Positions 20,329 through 29,547 are shown, counted from the first letter of the stretch. The stretch is DNA of 64,000 nucleotides from Algibacter amylolyticus (GCF_014202225.1 NZ_JACHGE010000010.1:1-64000), one strand, 5' to 3'. Notes: generated by a model from the sequence alone, not told the origin. Translations and numbers: made by a program.

Positions 20329-20348
20329 ATTCCTGCCTTCGCAGGAAT
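20329..20348. repeat. Short dispersed palindrome (ATTCCTGCCTTCGCAGGAAT)
   Basis: An almost perfect 20-bp palindrome lying between tRNA-Thr and tRNA-Gly. It is the same family as 31328, 31385, 32786, 56063 and the interrupted copy at 7395. In the tRNA precursor it would fold into a hairpin. Confidence 0.75.
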
Positions 20349-20354
20349 TTTAGA

Positions 20355-20426
20355 GCGAGAGACCGGGTTCGAACCGGCGACATTCAGCTTGGAAGGCTGA
20401 CGCTCTACCAACTGAGCTACTCTCGC
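20355..20426 (-). tRNA. tRNA-Gly (anticodon TCC)
   Basis: A 72-nt cloverleaf with acceptor GCGAGAG/CTCTCGC, anticodon stem TCAGC/GCTGA, loop CTTCCAA and T-loop TTCGAAC. Part of the Thr-Tyr-Gly-Thr cluster ahead of tuf. Confidence 0.97.
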
Positions 20427-20490
20427 AATTTTAGATAAACTTACGCTTATCAAACTTCAATATTTCAAGAAAAATAACAAAAAAAGTTGT

Positions 20491-20571
<81 letters not shown>

Positions 20572-20604
20572 AATTAACTTTATTTCAATATTTTAAGAAC
20601 TTGA

Positions 20605-20677
20605 GCCGATGGAGGGACTCGAACCCACGACCTGCTGATTACAAATCAGCTGCTCTAGCCAGCTGAGCTACATCGGC
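20605..20677 (-). tRNA. tRNA-Thr (anticodon TGT)
   Basis: A 73-nt cloverleaf with acceptor GCCGATG/CATCGGC, anticodon stem GCTGA/TCAGC, loop TTTGTAA and T-loop TTCGAGT. It is the first tRNA of the cluster. No clear -7 box was found between it and the hpf terminator. Confidence 0.97.
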
Positions 20678-20708
20678 TTTTCAAGATTTTTTTTACTAAA
20701 AAACCACA

Positions 20709-20740
20709 TAAAAAAAGCCCGCTATTTCTAACGGACTGCA
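20709..20740 (-). terminator. Intrinsic terminator after hpf
   Basis: On the minus strand AGTCCG pairs with CGGGCT (one G-U pair) around a 10-nt loop, followed by a run of T. It separates hpf from the tRNA-tuf transcription unit. Confidence 0.75.
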
Positions 20741-20788
20741 AATGTATAGATTTTTTACATTATTCAAAACATTTTTTAATAAATTTTA

Positions 20789-21091
20789 TTATAAATGTGC
20801 TCTTAATTTTTCTTTTCGCTTTTTTAACTGCCTTTCTAGAGACGCAACTGCCATATCTGCGCCCTCTTCGAACGTTTTACATTGCTTCTTTACAACGAAG
20901 CTATCACCGGGTACACTTACTTTTGCTTCAAATATTTTATTTTCTTTATCACTTGTGTTTTCTAATTTTAAAAAAACTTCCGATTTGATAACTTTATCAT
21001 AGAACAAATCTAATTTATCCATTCGTTGTTGAATAAAGTCTATCAATTTTTGATCTGCATTGAAATTTACTGATTGGGTGTTTACTTTCAT
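20789..21091 (-). CDS. hpf: Ribosome hibernation-promoting factor, short HPF/RaiA family
   Basis: A 100-residue cytoplasmic protein that binds the 30S subunit and silences or dimerizes ribosomes in stationary phase. The single HPF/RaiA domain starts MKVNTQSVNFNADQKLIDFI and ends in a basic helix (ASLERQLKKRKEKLRAHL). The C-terminal dimerization domain of long HPF is missing, so this is the short type. It follows the XerC-like gene by 35 bp and has its own terminator. Confidence 0.9.
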   Translation of the reverse strand: MKVNTQSVNFNADQKLIDFIQQRMDKLDLFYDKVIKSEVFLKLENTSDKENKIFEAKVSVPGDSFVVKKQCKTFEEGADMAVASLERQLKKRKEKLRAHL

Positions 21092-21126
21092 ACTCGTTTT
21101 TTTTGGTTAGACAATAACTTTAAATT

Positions 21127-22017
21127 CTATTTTTTACTTCTTGGGTGTGCATTAATATGCACTTTTTTCAATTCGGCTATACTATTATGAGTATACACTT
21201 GTGTGGAAGCTAAACTGGAATGTCCTAGAAGTTCTTTAACAGCATTTAAATCGGCACCTTGATTTAACAAATGCGTAGCGAAGGAGTGCCTAAGTATATG
21301 GGGACTCTTCTTTACTTTTGAAGATGCCAAACTAAAATACTCATTTATTATTCTGTAAACAAGTGTTTCGTATATTTTAACTCCTTTTTTTGTTAAAAAT
21401 AGCTGCTGGCCATCTATAATGCTATCTATACTTTTTCTAAAACTTAAATAGGTTTCTGCGGTTTGCACTACAGACTTTAATAACGGCACAATACGTTCTT
21501 TATTTCTTTTACCTAATACTTTTAACGTATTATTATGTAAATCTAAACTGCTTAGTTTTAGCTCTACCAATTCTATTCTTCTTATACCGGTAGAATAAAA
21601 TAACTCTATAATAAATTTATTCCTTACGCTCTCAAAATCGTTTGCCGAGTTTAAATAGTCTAAAACAGATTCTATTTCGGCCTCAGAAAATGGCACTTGT
21701 ATTTTTTTACTTGTTTTTAATGCTTTATGTTTTGATAGCGGGTTTAATTCTATATCGCCAGTTTTTAATAGAAATTTATAAAAGGTATTTAATGCCGATA
21801 CTTTTCGGTTTATGGTGCGGTTAGATATTCCTTTTTCCACTAAGGTTACAATCCAATTTCGTATTTGTGGGTAATTGACCTGTTTTATAGAACTTGAATC
21901 GTATTCGTTTTTTATAAATTCTGAAAACTCATTTAAATCGTTTTGGTAGGCGTTTACTGTTAACTTGGAATAGTTTTTTTCTAATAGTAGATAATCTGTA
22001 AATTGAGTGAAGGGCAT
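21127..22017 (-). CDS. xerC: Tyrosine recombinase, XerC/XerD type
   Basis: A 296-residue site-specific recombinase. It has the N-terminal SAM-like core-binding domain (1-90) and a catalytic domain with R146 (STGIRRIEL), K170 (LGKRNKER), H240 and R243 (HILRHSFATH), H266 (LLGHSS) and nucleophile Y275 (QVYTH). The length and intact R-K-H-R-H-Y set fit chromosome-dimer resolution at dif. The neighbourhood rpsU-xerC-hpf-tuf is housekeeping, not a mobile element, so Xer is preferred over a phage integrase. Whether it is XerC or XerD is not decided. Confidence 0.85.
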   Translation of the reverse strand: MPFTQFTDYLLLEKNYSKLTVNAYQNDLNEFSEFIKNEYDSSSIKQVNYPQIRNWIVTLVEKGISNRTINRKVSALNTFYKFLLKTGDIELNPLSKHKALKTSKKIQVPFSEAEIESVLDYLNSANDFESVRNKFIIELFYSTGIRRIELVELKLSSLDLHNNTLKVLGKRNKERIVPLLKSVVQTAETYLSFRKSIDSIIDGQQLFLTKKGVKIYETLVYRIINEYFSLASSKVKKSPHILRHSFATHLLNQGADLNAVKELLGHSSLASTQVYTHNSIAELKKVHINAHPRSKK

Positions 22018-22273
22018 ATTAACTTATGTTGAACTATGAATATACAATAGTTTTATTTAATCTGAATTTATTGTGATTATTTTTTTAACATGAATTTCAT
22101 GAATCGTTTTATGCGTGTCTGTAATTATTTGAAAAACCCTTTTTGAAACTGTTGTGTGAATGGGCAGTAATGTTCTTGCACTAATATTCACTGAGATTTA
22201 CTCCTTTCTTATTAGCTATCAATTCAATTTGAATGTTTTAAAATTCTATTAACAGAAATAGTGTTAAACAAAA
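22018..22273. other. Spacer between rpsU terminator and xerC
   Basis: AT-rich leader of the XerC-like gene. No gene, repeat copy or convincing promoter is visible. Confidence 0.5.
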
Positions 22274-22300
22274 AATCCCGCTATAAATAGCGGGATTATT
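22271..22300 (-). terminator. Intrinsic terminator after rpsU
   Basis: Stem AATCCCGCTA (22274-22283) with TAGCGGGATT (22288-22297), 4-nt loop, and a T-rich run on the minus strand. Confidence 0.9.
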
Positions 22301-22319
22301 ATGGTTTTAAAAAAGTGAA

Positions 22320-22514
22320 TTACACATTTTCTGCATCTCTTAAACTTTGAATGTATTGTGCTTTTTTTATTAGCGCTCTACGTTCAACAGAGGGTTTAGT
22401 GAACTGCTTACGTTCTTGCAACTGATTTTTAACCGTTGTTTTAACAAACTTACGTTTGTAACGTTTTAACGCTCTTTCTATATTTTCTCCTTCTTTTACT
22501 TGAATTTTTAACAT
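22320..22514 (-). CDS. rpsU: 30S ribosomal protein bS21
   Basis: A 64-residue basic protein, MLKIQVKEGENIERALKRYK then RRALIKKAQYIQSLRD, clearly bS21. It has its own promoter, a strong Shine-Dalgarno sequence and an intrinsic terminator, so it is a single-gene unit. In Flavobacteriia bS21 is known to help hide the 16S anti-Shine-Dalgarno, and rpsU is one of the few genes with a strong Shine-Dalgarno, giving feedback control. The sequence here fits that model. Confidence 0.97.
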   Translation of the reverse strand: MLKIQVKEGENIERALKRYKRKFVKTTVKNQLQERKQFTKPSVERRALIKKAQYIQSLRDAENV

Positions 22515-22524
22515 AGTGTCTTAA

Positions 22525-22530
22525 CCTCCT
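22525..22530 (-). promoter_or_regulatory. Strong Shine-Dalgarno of rpsU
   Basis: The minus strand reads AGGAGGTTAAGACACT then ATG; AGGAGG is 10 nt from the start codon. I saw no comparable Shine-Dalgarno before the other genes whose leaders I read, as expected for this phylum. It probably senses ribosomes lacking bS21. Confidence 0.85.
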
Positions 22531-22552
22531 CTCTTTTAGAATTTTCAGGCCG

Positions 22553-22582
22553 CAAATATAATAAGTAATTTAGAATTTGCAA
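22553..22582 (-). promoter_or_regulatory. Promoter of rpsU
   Basis: On the minus strand a TTG -33 element (22580-22582) is followed after 19 bp by TATATTTG (22553-22560), a full match to TAnnTTTG. Expected transcription start is near 22546, giving a leader of about 30 nt that carries the Shine-Dalgarno. Confidence 0.75.
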
Positions 22583-22700
22583 TTGTTTGTATTGGTATTT
22601 TTTACGAGATTTTAATTTAGAATTATAATTAGTAAATCCTTTATATAAACGCTCCTAACACAATTTCTAAACTGTAATGCTTTTACAAGGATAAATAAGT

Positions 22701-22850
22701 GCGTTAGGGATTGAAACGGCATCCTTTTTAAAATAGAGAAGCAATGCATTTAATTTAAGGTAAAAAACAAATGGATAGCCACGACAATCTAAATTCGTTA
22801 TTACCTTTTAAAAAGATATAGTGGAAAGCCCGACCCTTGGGTAACGCCCA
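22701..22850 (+). repeat. Interspersed element copy 1 (GCGTTAGGG...GGGTAACGCCCA)
   Basis: About 150 bp bounded by GCGTTAGGGATTGAA at one end and GTGGAAAGCCCGACCCTTGG then GTAACGCCCA at the other. The outer GCGTTA/TAACGC are inverted. An inner inverted pair AAGGTAA/TTACCTT occurs in the middle. It fills most of the 388-bp gap between rpsU and the acyl-CoA dehydrogenase. The rest of that gap is the rpsU promoter and unremarkable AT-rich DNA. Confidence 0.8.
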
Positions 22851-22902
22851 ACTTCTCGATACCATTTCGATAAAAAATTTAAGTTACTAGAAGTGACTAC
22901 AA

Positions 22903-24069
22903 TTATGTTGCTGGCTTATACTCTTTTTTGTCTATTATTATTTTAGCTAAAATTTCGCGGAGTATCTCGGAGGTTCCGCCACCTATTGGCCCTAGCCTAC
23001 TGTCGCGCAGGAGTCTTGCCATTGGATATTCTTCCATGTAACCATATCCGCCTAAAAATTGTAGGCATTGGTAAATAACCTCGTCGGCCATTTTGGTTGA
23101 TTTTAATTTAGACATGGTAGCCTCCTTTACTACGTACTCGCCATTATTTAACCTTGCGGCTATGGTGTAGTTAAAGATTTTGTTTACCTCTAGATCTGAA
23201 TATAAATCTGCGATGCTGTGGCGTAAGGCTTGAAATTTATCGATAGTTCTACCAAATGCTTCGCGTTCGCTCATGTATTTTAGTGCGTACTCTAGTGCGA
23301 ATTCTGCGCGCGCATGGGCGTTTATTCCCATTATTAAACGCTCTAGAGAGAAGTGCTGCATGATATATGAAAAGCCTTTATCCGCTTCGCCCATAAGGTT
23401 TTGGATTGGTACTTTTACATTATCGAAAGCTATTTCGCCAGTATCTGATGCGCGCCAACCTAGTTTATCTAGTTTTGTAGCAGATACTCCTGCCATATCG
23501 CGATCTAGTACAAATATACTTATGCCTTTATTACCTAGTTCTGGTGTTGTTTTGGCAGCTACTATTAAATAATCGCTTAAAACACCGTTGGTAATAAATG
23601 TTTTTGAGCCGTTAATTACGTAATGATCGCCTTGCTTTACTGCTGTTGTGCGCATTCCTGCTACATCGCTACCGCCAAAGGGCTCAGTTATACACAGACA
23701 ACCTATTTTATCGCCTGCTATACTTGGCGCTAAATATTTTTGTTTGATAGCTTCATCGCCTTCGGCATTTAAATGCGTCATAGCTAAATACACATGTGCC
23801 CAAATTGCGGCTGCAAAACCGCCAGAGTTTATTTTTTGAAGTTCTTCGAGTAGAATAACAGTGTAGAATAAATCTAGATTCATGCCTCCGTAGGCTTCTG
23901 GATAATTGATACCAAAAAAGCCCATATCGCCAAATTTCTTCCAGATAAACCTGTCGATTATACCTGTTTGCTCCCATTTTTCGATATGTGGAACCACTTC
24001 TTTTTGTAAAAAATCTTGAAGGCTTTTTCTAAAAAGATTGTGTTCTTCGCTGAAGTACATGCTATTCAT
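22903..24069 (-). CDS. Acyl-CoA dehydrogenase
   Basis: A 388-residue FAD enzyme that oxidizes an acyl-CoA to the enoyl-CoA in fatty-acid or branched-chain catabolism. Family landmarks are CITEPFGGSDVAGM (FAD/substrate-binding stretch), INGSKTFITNG, and the C-terminal LGGYGYMEEYPMARLLRDSR whose MEEYP glutamate lies where the catalytic base sits in medium-chain enzymes. GGGTSEILREILAK closes the fold. The substrate chain cannot be told from sequence. The start codon directly abuts the stop of the upstream HhH gene, so the two are cotranscribed. Confidence 0.93.
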   Translation of the reverse strand: MNSMYFSEEHNLFRKSLQDFLQKEVVPHIEKWEQTGIIDRFIWKKFGDMGFFGINYPEAYGGMNLDLFYTVILLEELQKINSGGFAAAIWAHVYLAMTHLNAEGDEAIKQKYLAPSIAGDKIGCLCITEPFGGSDVAGMRTTAVKQGDHYVINGSKTFITNGVLSDYLIVAAKTTPELGNKGISIFVLDRDMAGVSATKLDKLGWRASDTGEIAFDNVKVPIQNLMGEADKGFSYIMQHFSLERLIMGINAHARAEFALEYALKYMSEREAFGRTIDKFQALRHSIADLYSDLEVNKIFNYTIAARLNNGEYVVKEATMSKLKSTKMADEVIYQCLQFLGGYGYMEEYPMARLLRDSRLGPIGGGTSEILREILAKIIIDKKEYKPAT

Positions 24070-24960
24070 TTATTTTTCTTTTTCGAAGTGCAAATATAAT
24101 TCAATTATCTTGATTTTATTTAAAGGGAAGTCTTTTACTTTTTTTAATTGATTAATAGAATTAAACCCTTCCATTAATATACGTTGCTCAATAATACTGT
24201 GGGCTAGATCGTAATCGATATGCGGAATGGTTACCAAATCATCTACCGTGGCGGTATTTATATTGAGCTTTTTAATTGCTTTTGGTGTTTTTACTGTAAA
24301 CTGGTTTGTTATGTTTTGAATAACTTCTGGCGTTAACCCATAAACATCGTGCAGCTGAATATCGGTAATAAAACCGCCAACGGATTTATTTCGATATTTA
24401 ATAATACGGTCTGACAACACCTTGCCTACTCCATTTACTTTTTGAAGTTGTTGGGCAGTTGCTGTGTTTAAATCTTGTTTTTGAGCGTAGGTTTTGGGTT
24501 TATTACTATAACTATTTGAAGTGTTATCGCTAGCTTTATAATTTGGCTTGGGATTGGTTATCCATTCTGGGAACTTAAAAAAAGGAGCCATTGCATTTAA
24601 CAATGAATCTGAAACTTTTGTAACCTCTTGAAACTGCTTGGTAGAGTTAATCCATTTGTTTTGTTTTCTAAACGCTAACAGCCTATCTATTTCTTGGCTA
24701 TTCATACCTAATGAAGCGCCTTTAAAATCTGTTATATAATTAGGATTGAAAGGGTATATTTTGGGTTTTCGGGCTTTTATCTCTACTTGTTTTAATGAAT
24801 CTATTTCTTTGGTGAAATTTGCTAATTCCAATTGATCGACTTCAATATGGTTTGATTGAAAACTAATAAAAAAATAAGCGCATTGGCATATTACAATAAG
24901 AATAAGCAATAAAAAAATCCCATTTCGTTGTTTTTTAGAAAACGTAAAATGGGATTTCAT
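24070..24960 (-). CDS. Helix-hairpin-helix (ComEA-like) membrane-anchored protein
   Basis: A 296-residue protein with an N-terminal membrane anchor (about residues 14-34, GIFLLLILIVICQCAYFF) and HhH motifs: about 80-120 (SLGMNSQEIDRLLAFRKQNK), 160-205 (DLNTATAQQLQKVNGVGKVL then SDRIIKYR) and 228-290 (KLNINTATVDDLVTIPHIDY). HhH proteins of the ComEA class bind DNA non-specifically outside the membrane. Whether this one acts in DNA uptake is not known. It lies between the AGCS symporter (22 bp) and the acyl-CoA dehydrogenase (abutting). Confidence 0.85.
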   Translation of the reverse strand: MKSHFTFSKKQRNGIFLLLILIVICQCAYFFISFQSNHIEVDQLELANFTKEIDSLKQVEIKARKPKIYPFNPNYITDFKGASLGMNSQEIDRLLAFRKQNKWINSTKQFQEVTKVSDSLLNAMAPFFKFPEWITNPKPNYKASDNTSNSYSNKPKTYAQKQDLNTATAQQLQKVNGVGKVLSDRIIKYRNKSVGGFITDIQLHDVYGLTPEVIQNITNQFTVKTPKAIKKLNINTATVDDLVTIPHIDYDLAHSIIEQRILMEGFNSINQLKKVKDFPLNKIKIIELYLHFEKEK

Positions 24961-24982
24961 ATATTTTAATTTTAATATTTAT

Positions 24983-26683
24983 CTACGAATCTATCGCCTC
25001 TTTTTTAAGGTTGATAGCATCTAAGTAACGTTTTAATTGTTTTTTAACCACTGGGAATAATAAGAACAATCCAACCATATTAGGGAAAATCATAGCAAAT
25101 ATCATTGCATCAGAGAATGACCAAATAGAGTTCATACTTGCTGCTGCACCAATTACGACAAAGGTTAAGAATAAAATTTTATAAACTAAATCTGCTACTT
25201 TACCTCTACCAAATAAGAATTTCCAAGATTGTAATCCGTAATACGACCAAGAGATCATAGTTGATACTGCAAATAACACTACTGCAATAGTTAAGAATAC
25301 ATTAGAATACGGTATATATTGTGCAAAAGCTTGCGATGTTATTCCGGCCCCTTCATAAGGTAAACCATCAATATAAATAGCTCCAGAACCATCGCCTCCG
25401 TACTCGAAGAAACCACCTAGGTTAAAAATAACGATAACTAAAGCCGTCATGGTACAAATTACAACCGTATCGATAAAAGGCTCTAATAAAGCTACTAAAC
25501 CTTCGGAAGCAGAATATTTAGTTCTTACTGCGGAATGCGCAATAGATGCCGAACCTGCACCAGCCTCGTTAGAAAAGGCAGCACGCTGAAAACCTACTAA
25601 TAAAACACCTATTAGAGAACCAACTCCAAATGCTGTAGGGTTGAAAGCTTCTTTAATAATTAGGCTAACAGCATCATCAATTAAAGTAAAATTACTTAGA
25701 ATGATATATACACATGCTACGATGTACATAATAGCCATAAAGGGCACTACTTTTTCTGTTACCTGAGCGATACGTTTAATACCACCTATAATTATTACAC
25801 CGACTAAAACAGCCAATACAAGTCCTACAATAGCTCCTGCAGCGGTACTTTGCCAGTTGAATAATTCTTTAATTACAATGGTTGCTTGATTAGATTGTGC
25901 AGCGTTACCACCACCAAAAGAACCACCAATACAGAATATTGCAAAAATACCTGCTGCAATTTTTCCTATAGTTTTAAAGCCTCTTGCTTTAAGTCCTTTA
26001 CTTATGTAATACATTGGACCACCGTAAACGGTTCCGTCTTCGCCAACATCTCTATATTGAACACCTAAAGTACACTCTACAAATTTTGTTGACATTCCTA
26101 GTAATCCACAAACTATCATCCAAAATGTAGCTCCAGGACCACCAAGCGCAATAGCTAAGGCGACACCTGCAATATTACCATTACCAACAGTACCAGAAAC
26201 AGCTGTTGCTAAGGCCTGAAAATGGGACACTTCACCTTCTGAACTTTCATCACGAATAGTATCTACAATATCACCATCTACCGCTAAATCATTTTCAACA
26301 CTTATTAAATGCTCTTCTATATCAACATTCGATAAATCTTGACCTTGAGCAATACCGCCTTCACCGTAAAGTTCTTTAGCACCATGCTTTTCTATATCTT
26401 CATATTTCCCTCTTACTGTACTAATAGCAGTCCAGAAATATCGAATGTTAGGAAATCCAAAATAAATTGTGAAGAATAAAGCACTTCCTACTAAAAGGAC
26501 TAAAACAAAAGGAATGGTATATACATCGTCTTGATATATAGGAAAGAAAATGACATCTGTAAAAAATTGTGCTACTGGAGCAAAAGCTTGGTCTATTTTT
26601 TCATCTAGACCTAATTCTTCTTCTTGGGCAAAAGTTAAAATTGGAATTATTAATGTTAATATTGAAAGAAGATATTTCTTCAT
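24983..26683 (-). CDS. Alanine/glycine:cation symporter (AGCS family)
   Basis: A 566-residue inner-membrane Na+ or H+ coupled alanine/glycine importer. About ten membrane segments follow a cleavable-looking N-terminus (MKKYLLSILTLIIPILTFAQ). Family landmarks are GNGNIAGVALAIALGGPGA, YGGPMYYISKGL, the FQRAAFSNEAGAGSASIAHS stretch and a late GLQSWKFLFG. An acidic soluble insert (about residues 95-150) between early segments is longer than in classical AlsT/DagA. It is first in the likely operon with the HhH and acyl-CoA dehydrogenase genes. Confidence 0.92.
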   Translation of the reverse strand: MKKYLLSILTLIIPILTFAQEEELGLDEKIDQAFAPVAQFFTDVIFFPIYQDDVYTIPFVLVLLVGSALFFTIYFGFPNIRYFWTAISTVRGKYEDIEKHGAKELYGEGGIAQGQDLSNVDIEEHLISVENDLAVDGDIVDTIRDESSEGEVSHFQALATAVSGTVGNGNIAGVALAIALGGPGATFWMIVCGLLGMSTKFVECTLGVQYRDVGEDGTVYGGPMYYISKGLKARGFKTIGKIAAGIFAIFCIGGSFGGGNAAQSNQATIVIKELFNWQSTAAGAIVGLVLAVLVGVIIIGGIKRIAQVTEKVVPFMAIMYIVACVYIILSNFTLIDDAVSLIIKEAFNPTAFGVGSLIGVLLVGFQRAAFSNEAGAGSASIAHSAVRTKYSASEGLVALLEPFIDTVVICTMTALVIVIFNLGGFFEYGGDGSGAIYIDGLPYEGAGITSQAFAQYIPYSNVFLTIAVVLFAVSTMISWSYYGLQSWKFLFGRGKVADLVYKILFLTFVVIGAAASMNSIWSFSDAMIFAMIFPNMVGLFLLFPVVKKQLKRYLDAINLKKEAIDS

Positions 26684-26790
26684 AAGGTAGTTGTTAGTTA
26701 ATTTTTTATTGAAAGATTCTTATTAAAGATAAGCAAGATGCTAAAAAAAATTGATTTTTTAAAACTATGGTTGTTAAAAAAGCAAATACG

Positions 26791-27810
26791 CTAATCGATA
26801 TCGTACTCATTATTTAGTGCTTCAATCTGCTCCGGACGTCCTAAAACAATCACTTTAGAGTTACGTGCTAATGCCATATCTGCCTCAGGATTAACTACAT
26901 ATTCACCATTCTCATCTTTATAACCAATAACGGTGCATCCTGTTTTTCTTCTAAGGTCTAAATCTTTTATTGTTCTAGGCTTAGTAGAATCATAAAATTT
27001 CTCTACAGCAATTTCCTCTATGTTAATCCCTGACTTTCCTACAATAGATAGATTATCTATAAATTCCATTAAACCAGGAACCACAACTAAAGATGCCATG
27101 TGGTCGCCACCAATTTTGTCTGGTAATATTACATTATCGGCACCCGCAAATTTTAATTTATTATAAGACGACTCATTTGATGCACGACTAATAATGTTTA
27201 TATTACTATTTAACTGTCGTGTAGAAAGCACCACAAATAAGTTGTCGGCATCGTTTGGAAGCGCAGATATAAAACAAGATGCTCTATCTACTCCTGCCAT
27301 AACAAGTACTTCATCTTCATTAGCATTTCCAATTACATAAGGCACATCGTCGAGCTGTAAACGCTCCTCCAACTCTTTATCTTTTTCAATAACAATAAAC
27401 TCTTTATCGTGAGCCTTAAGTTTTACGGCTGCTTGCCTACCGTTTCTACCGTAACCACAAATAACAATGTGATTTTTAAAACCATCCATCTTTTTTTGCA
27501 TCTTCTTCTGTTTTAATTCTACTACGTCATTTTTACTTAAAATGTATTCGGTAATTACAGATAAAGCGTAACCCACTATAACTACGCTAGCCAAAATTAA
27601 GAATATTGTAAAAATCTTTGATTGATCATCTAAAGGAACCACCTCGCCAAAACCCACGGTTGTCATGGTTATAACAGTCATGTAAAGCGCATCGACTAGC
27701 GAATAGCCAGAAATCATTACATAACCAAAAACACCAATAAGCATAATAACAACCAGTAGAAAAACGGCTGTGTAAATTTTTGTTCTAAAAAACTTAATTA
27801 GTGGATTCAT
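26791..27810 (-). CDS. Two-TM potassium channel with RCK (TrkA-N) domain
   Basis: A 339-residue K+ channel subunit. TM1 is about residues 12-34, the pore helix and filter are TTVGFGE (50-56), and TM2 is about 67-92. A cytoplasmic RCK domain follows with nucleotide-binding GYGRNG (119-124) and a TrkA-C-like domain (about 250-335). The layout matches MthK/Kch-type ligand-gated channels. Its start overlaps the stop of the upstream PspC gene by 4 bp, so translation is probably coupled. Confidence 0.9.
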   Translation of the reverse strand: MNPLIKFFRTKIYTAVFLLVVIMLIGVFGYVMISGYSLVDALYMTVITMTTVGFGEVVPLDDQSKIFTIFLILASVVIVGYALSVITEYILSKNDVVELKQKKMQKKMDGFKNHIVICGYGRNGRQAAVKLKAHDKEFIVIEKDKELEERLQLDDVPYVIGNANEDEVLVMAGVDRASCFISALPNDADNLFVVLSTRQLNSNINIISRASNESSYNKLKFAGADNVILPDKIGGDHMASLVVVPGLMEFIDNLSIVGKSGINIEEIAVEKFYDSTKPRTIKDLDLRRKTGCTVIGYKDENGEYVVNPEADMALARNSKVIVLGRPEQIEALNNEYDID

Positions 27811-28034
27811 AAATCAAAAACCGATGAACGTTTAGTATATATTAAATCCTTAATACGCATCCAAAAGGCTAAAAACATATATAAGGCAAAACCAAAACCC
27901 ACGGTTACAAAAGTTATATACATAAATGATGTTCTAACCACTTTGGCTCGAATACCAAAACGATCGGCAATACGTTGGCAAACGTAGTAGCCATGTTTCT
28001 GAAAAAACAATAATGGTTTATAGATATTGTTCAT
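27807..28034 (-). CDS. PspC domain membrane protein
   Basis: A 75-residue protein with a PspC-type core (GYYVCQRIADRFGIRAKVVR) and one membrane segment (TFVTVGFGFALYMFLAFWM). PspC proteins act in envelope-stress responses in enterobacteria. Overlap with the K+ channel gene suggests a shared membrane-integrity role, which is inference. Confidence 0.82.
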   Translation of the reverse strand: MNNIYKPLLFFQKHGYYVCQRIADRFGIRAKVVRTSFMYITFVTVGFGFALYMFLAFWMRIKDLIYTKRSSVFDL

Positions 28035-28193
28035 GCTGCAATTTAATACTAACTTTTTTAGTTTAAAAGTTTATACCGGTAATTGTTCTAGTTTTGGTAT
28101 TAAAATCGATATCTTAAATTATATCGCACCATTTTAGTAATTCGCCTAAAAATGAAAGAGTAGTTTTTTATATTCCTAAAACAATATTACAAT

Positions 28194-29465
28194 TTAGTCA
28201 TTGATAAGTGCATTTCCTATGGCACATTGTAAACATTTATGCTTATCGCAATACTCAGTTTTTAATTGAATTAAGGCTTGAGAATCTATAGAAGATTTGG
28301 ACACTTTTTTTAAAGCATTAAACGCATTTACAATACTATTTTTTTCTGAAGCCAATAGTGATGCTATTTCTAAAATTTCGGAATCTATTTCTTGACCTTT
28401 TTGTTTTGCGTAACTAAATTTAATAGGCAGAATGGTATTTATAAGCAATAAGTCTATAAAGGACTTTGAAAGCGTTTTGGTTGACGCTTTAGATTCCTTT
28501 TGAAAGGTATAATGGGTTTTCCAAAACTGGGAGGTGGACACTTTAAAAAGATTGTAAAAGTCCTCTAATGTGTTTCCTTCGATAAGTTTAGAAAACAAAT
28601 TTTGATGTGCAGCGTACAAACTTGCCAATTGCGACAGCCTTATAGTTGGAAAGTTTGGTGGGCGTAATCTAAAAAACTGAATGGGCAACACATTAGAATT
28701 AGTCAGCTTGAATTTTACTTTTAAAAACTCATACTCTTTTTCTAGTCCCGAATAGTATGCGTTTTGAACATCTTGGTTTAATAATCCTGCTTGCCCAAAT
28801 AACAAAGCTTCTAGAACTTGAGGGTTGGATTGTGTTTTTCTAACAATAGAGAAATCTATGGATTGAGCTAAACTAAAAAAGGAGTCGCCGTTAACTTTCA
28901 ACCCAAAGTTTTTAGTTAGCATTTTAAATAGTACGGCCTCCCAATCGTTATTTGATGCCTGCAGAAGCGATTCTATGGTTTCAGATTTTCGTTCTAAGCG
29001 TTCAAAATACAAACGTTCTAGCCAATTGGTTAATACAAAAGCATCAGTAGCACCAAAATCATTTTCGCAGTTAATCCATTTATTCTCTTTAGCAAACAGT
29101 CTTTTATAATTATTTAATAAGGCTTCATCTATAACATCTTTTAAAACAAGTGTTGGTATGGGGGTATTGTTGTTTCTGAATACTTCGGTATCATCTTCCC
29201 AAACCACGTGCAGAATAACATTATCGTAAGCCGGATCTTGTTCATGATTATGTAAAAACCAATCTGATGCTTTTATGTGAATCTCAACATTACCAGCCCA
29301 GAGTTGCTCTCCTATTTTAAGTTTAGCATTAAAAAAATCTGAGCCCGAATTATAATTATGCTGCCCTACAGAAGTTACTACAACAGGTTCGCCTGCAGTA
29401 GTTTTTAAATTATTAATTTGAAATTTTTTATGTTTCCAAATGTAGTGTAGGAAGTCTTCTCGCAT
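28194..29465 (-). CDS. DUF2851 family protein
   Basis: A 423-residue soluble protein of the Bacteroidota DUF2851 family: MREDFLHYIWKHKKF, then GQHNYNSGSDFFNAKLKIG, WAGNVEIHIKASDWFLH and VILHVVWEDD. A C-terminal cluster KTEYCDKHKCLQCAIGNALI has Cys residues that could bind a metal. Function is unknown. It is divergent from the DUF2721 gene. Confidence 0.85.
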   Translation of the reverse strand: MREDFLHYIWKHKKFQINNLKTTAGEPVVVTSVGQHNYNSGSDFFNAKLKIGEQLWAGNVEIHIKASDWFLHNHEQDPAYDNVILHVVWEDDTEVFRNNNTPIPTLVLKDVIDEALLNNYKRLFAKENKWINCENDFGATDAFVLTNWLERLYFERLERKSETIESLLQASNNDWEAVLFKMLTKNFGLKVNGDSFFSLAQSIDFSIVRKTQSNPQVLEALLFGQAGLLNQDVQNAYYSGLEKEYEFLKVKFKLTNSNVLPIQFFRLRPPNFPTIRLSQLASLYAAHQNLFSKLIEGNTLEDFYNLFKVSTSQFWKTHYTFQKESKASTKTLSKSFIDLLLINTILPIKFSYAKQKGQEIDSEILEIASLLASEKNSIVNAFNALKKVSKSSIDSQALIQLKTEYCDKHKCLQCAIGNALIND

Positions 29466-29547
29466 ACTGAAAGATAAAATACCGATTTAAATATACCAAA
29501 TTCAAATTGGTTATTTATAATTTAGCATAATTAAAAGATGATACGCC

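Noticed and set aside
21127-22017. Integrase of a mobile element
   Set aside because: Length and residues fit XerC/XerD, the neighbours are core translation genes, and no attachment repeats or phage genes are nearby although tRNAs are.
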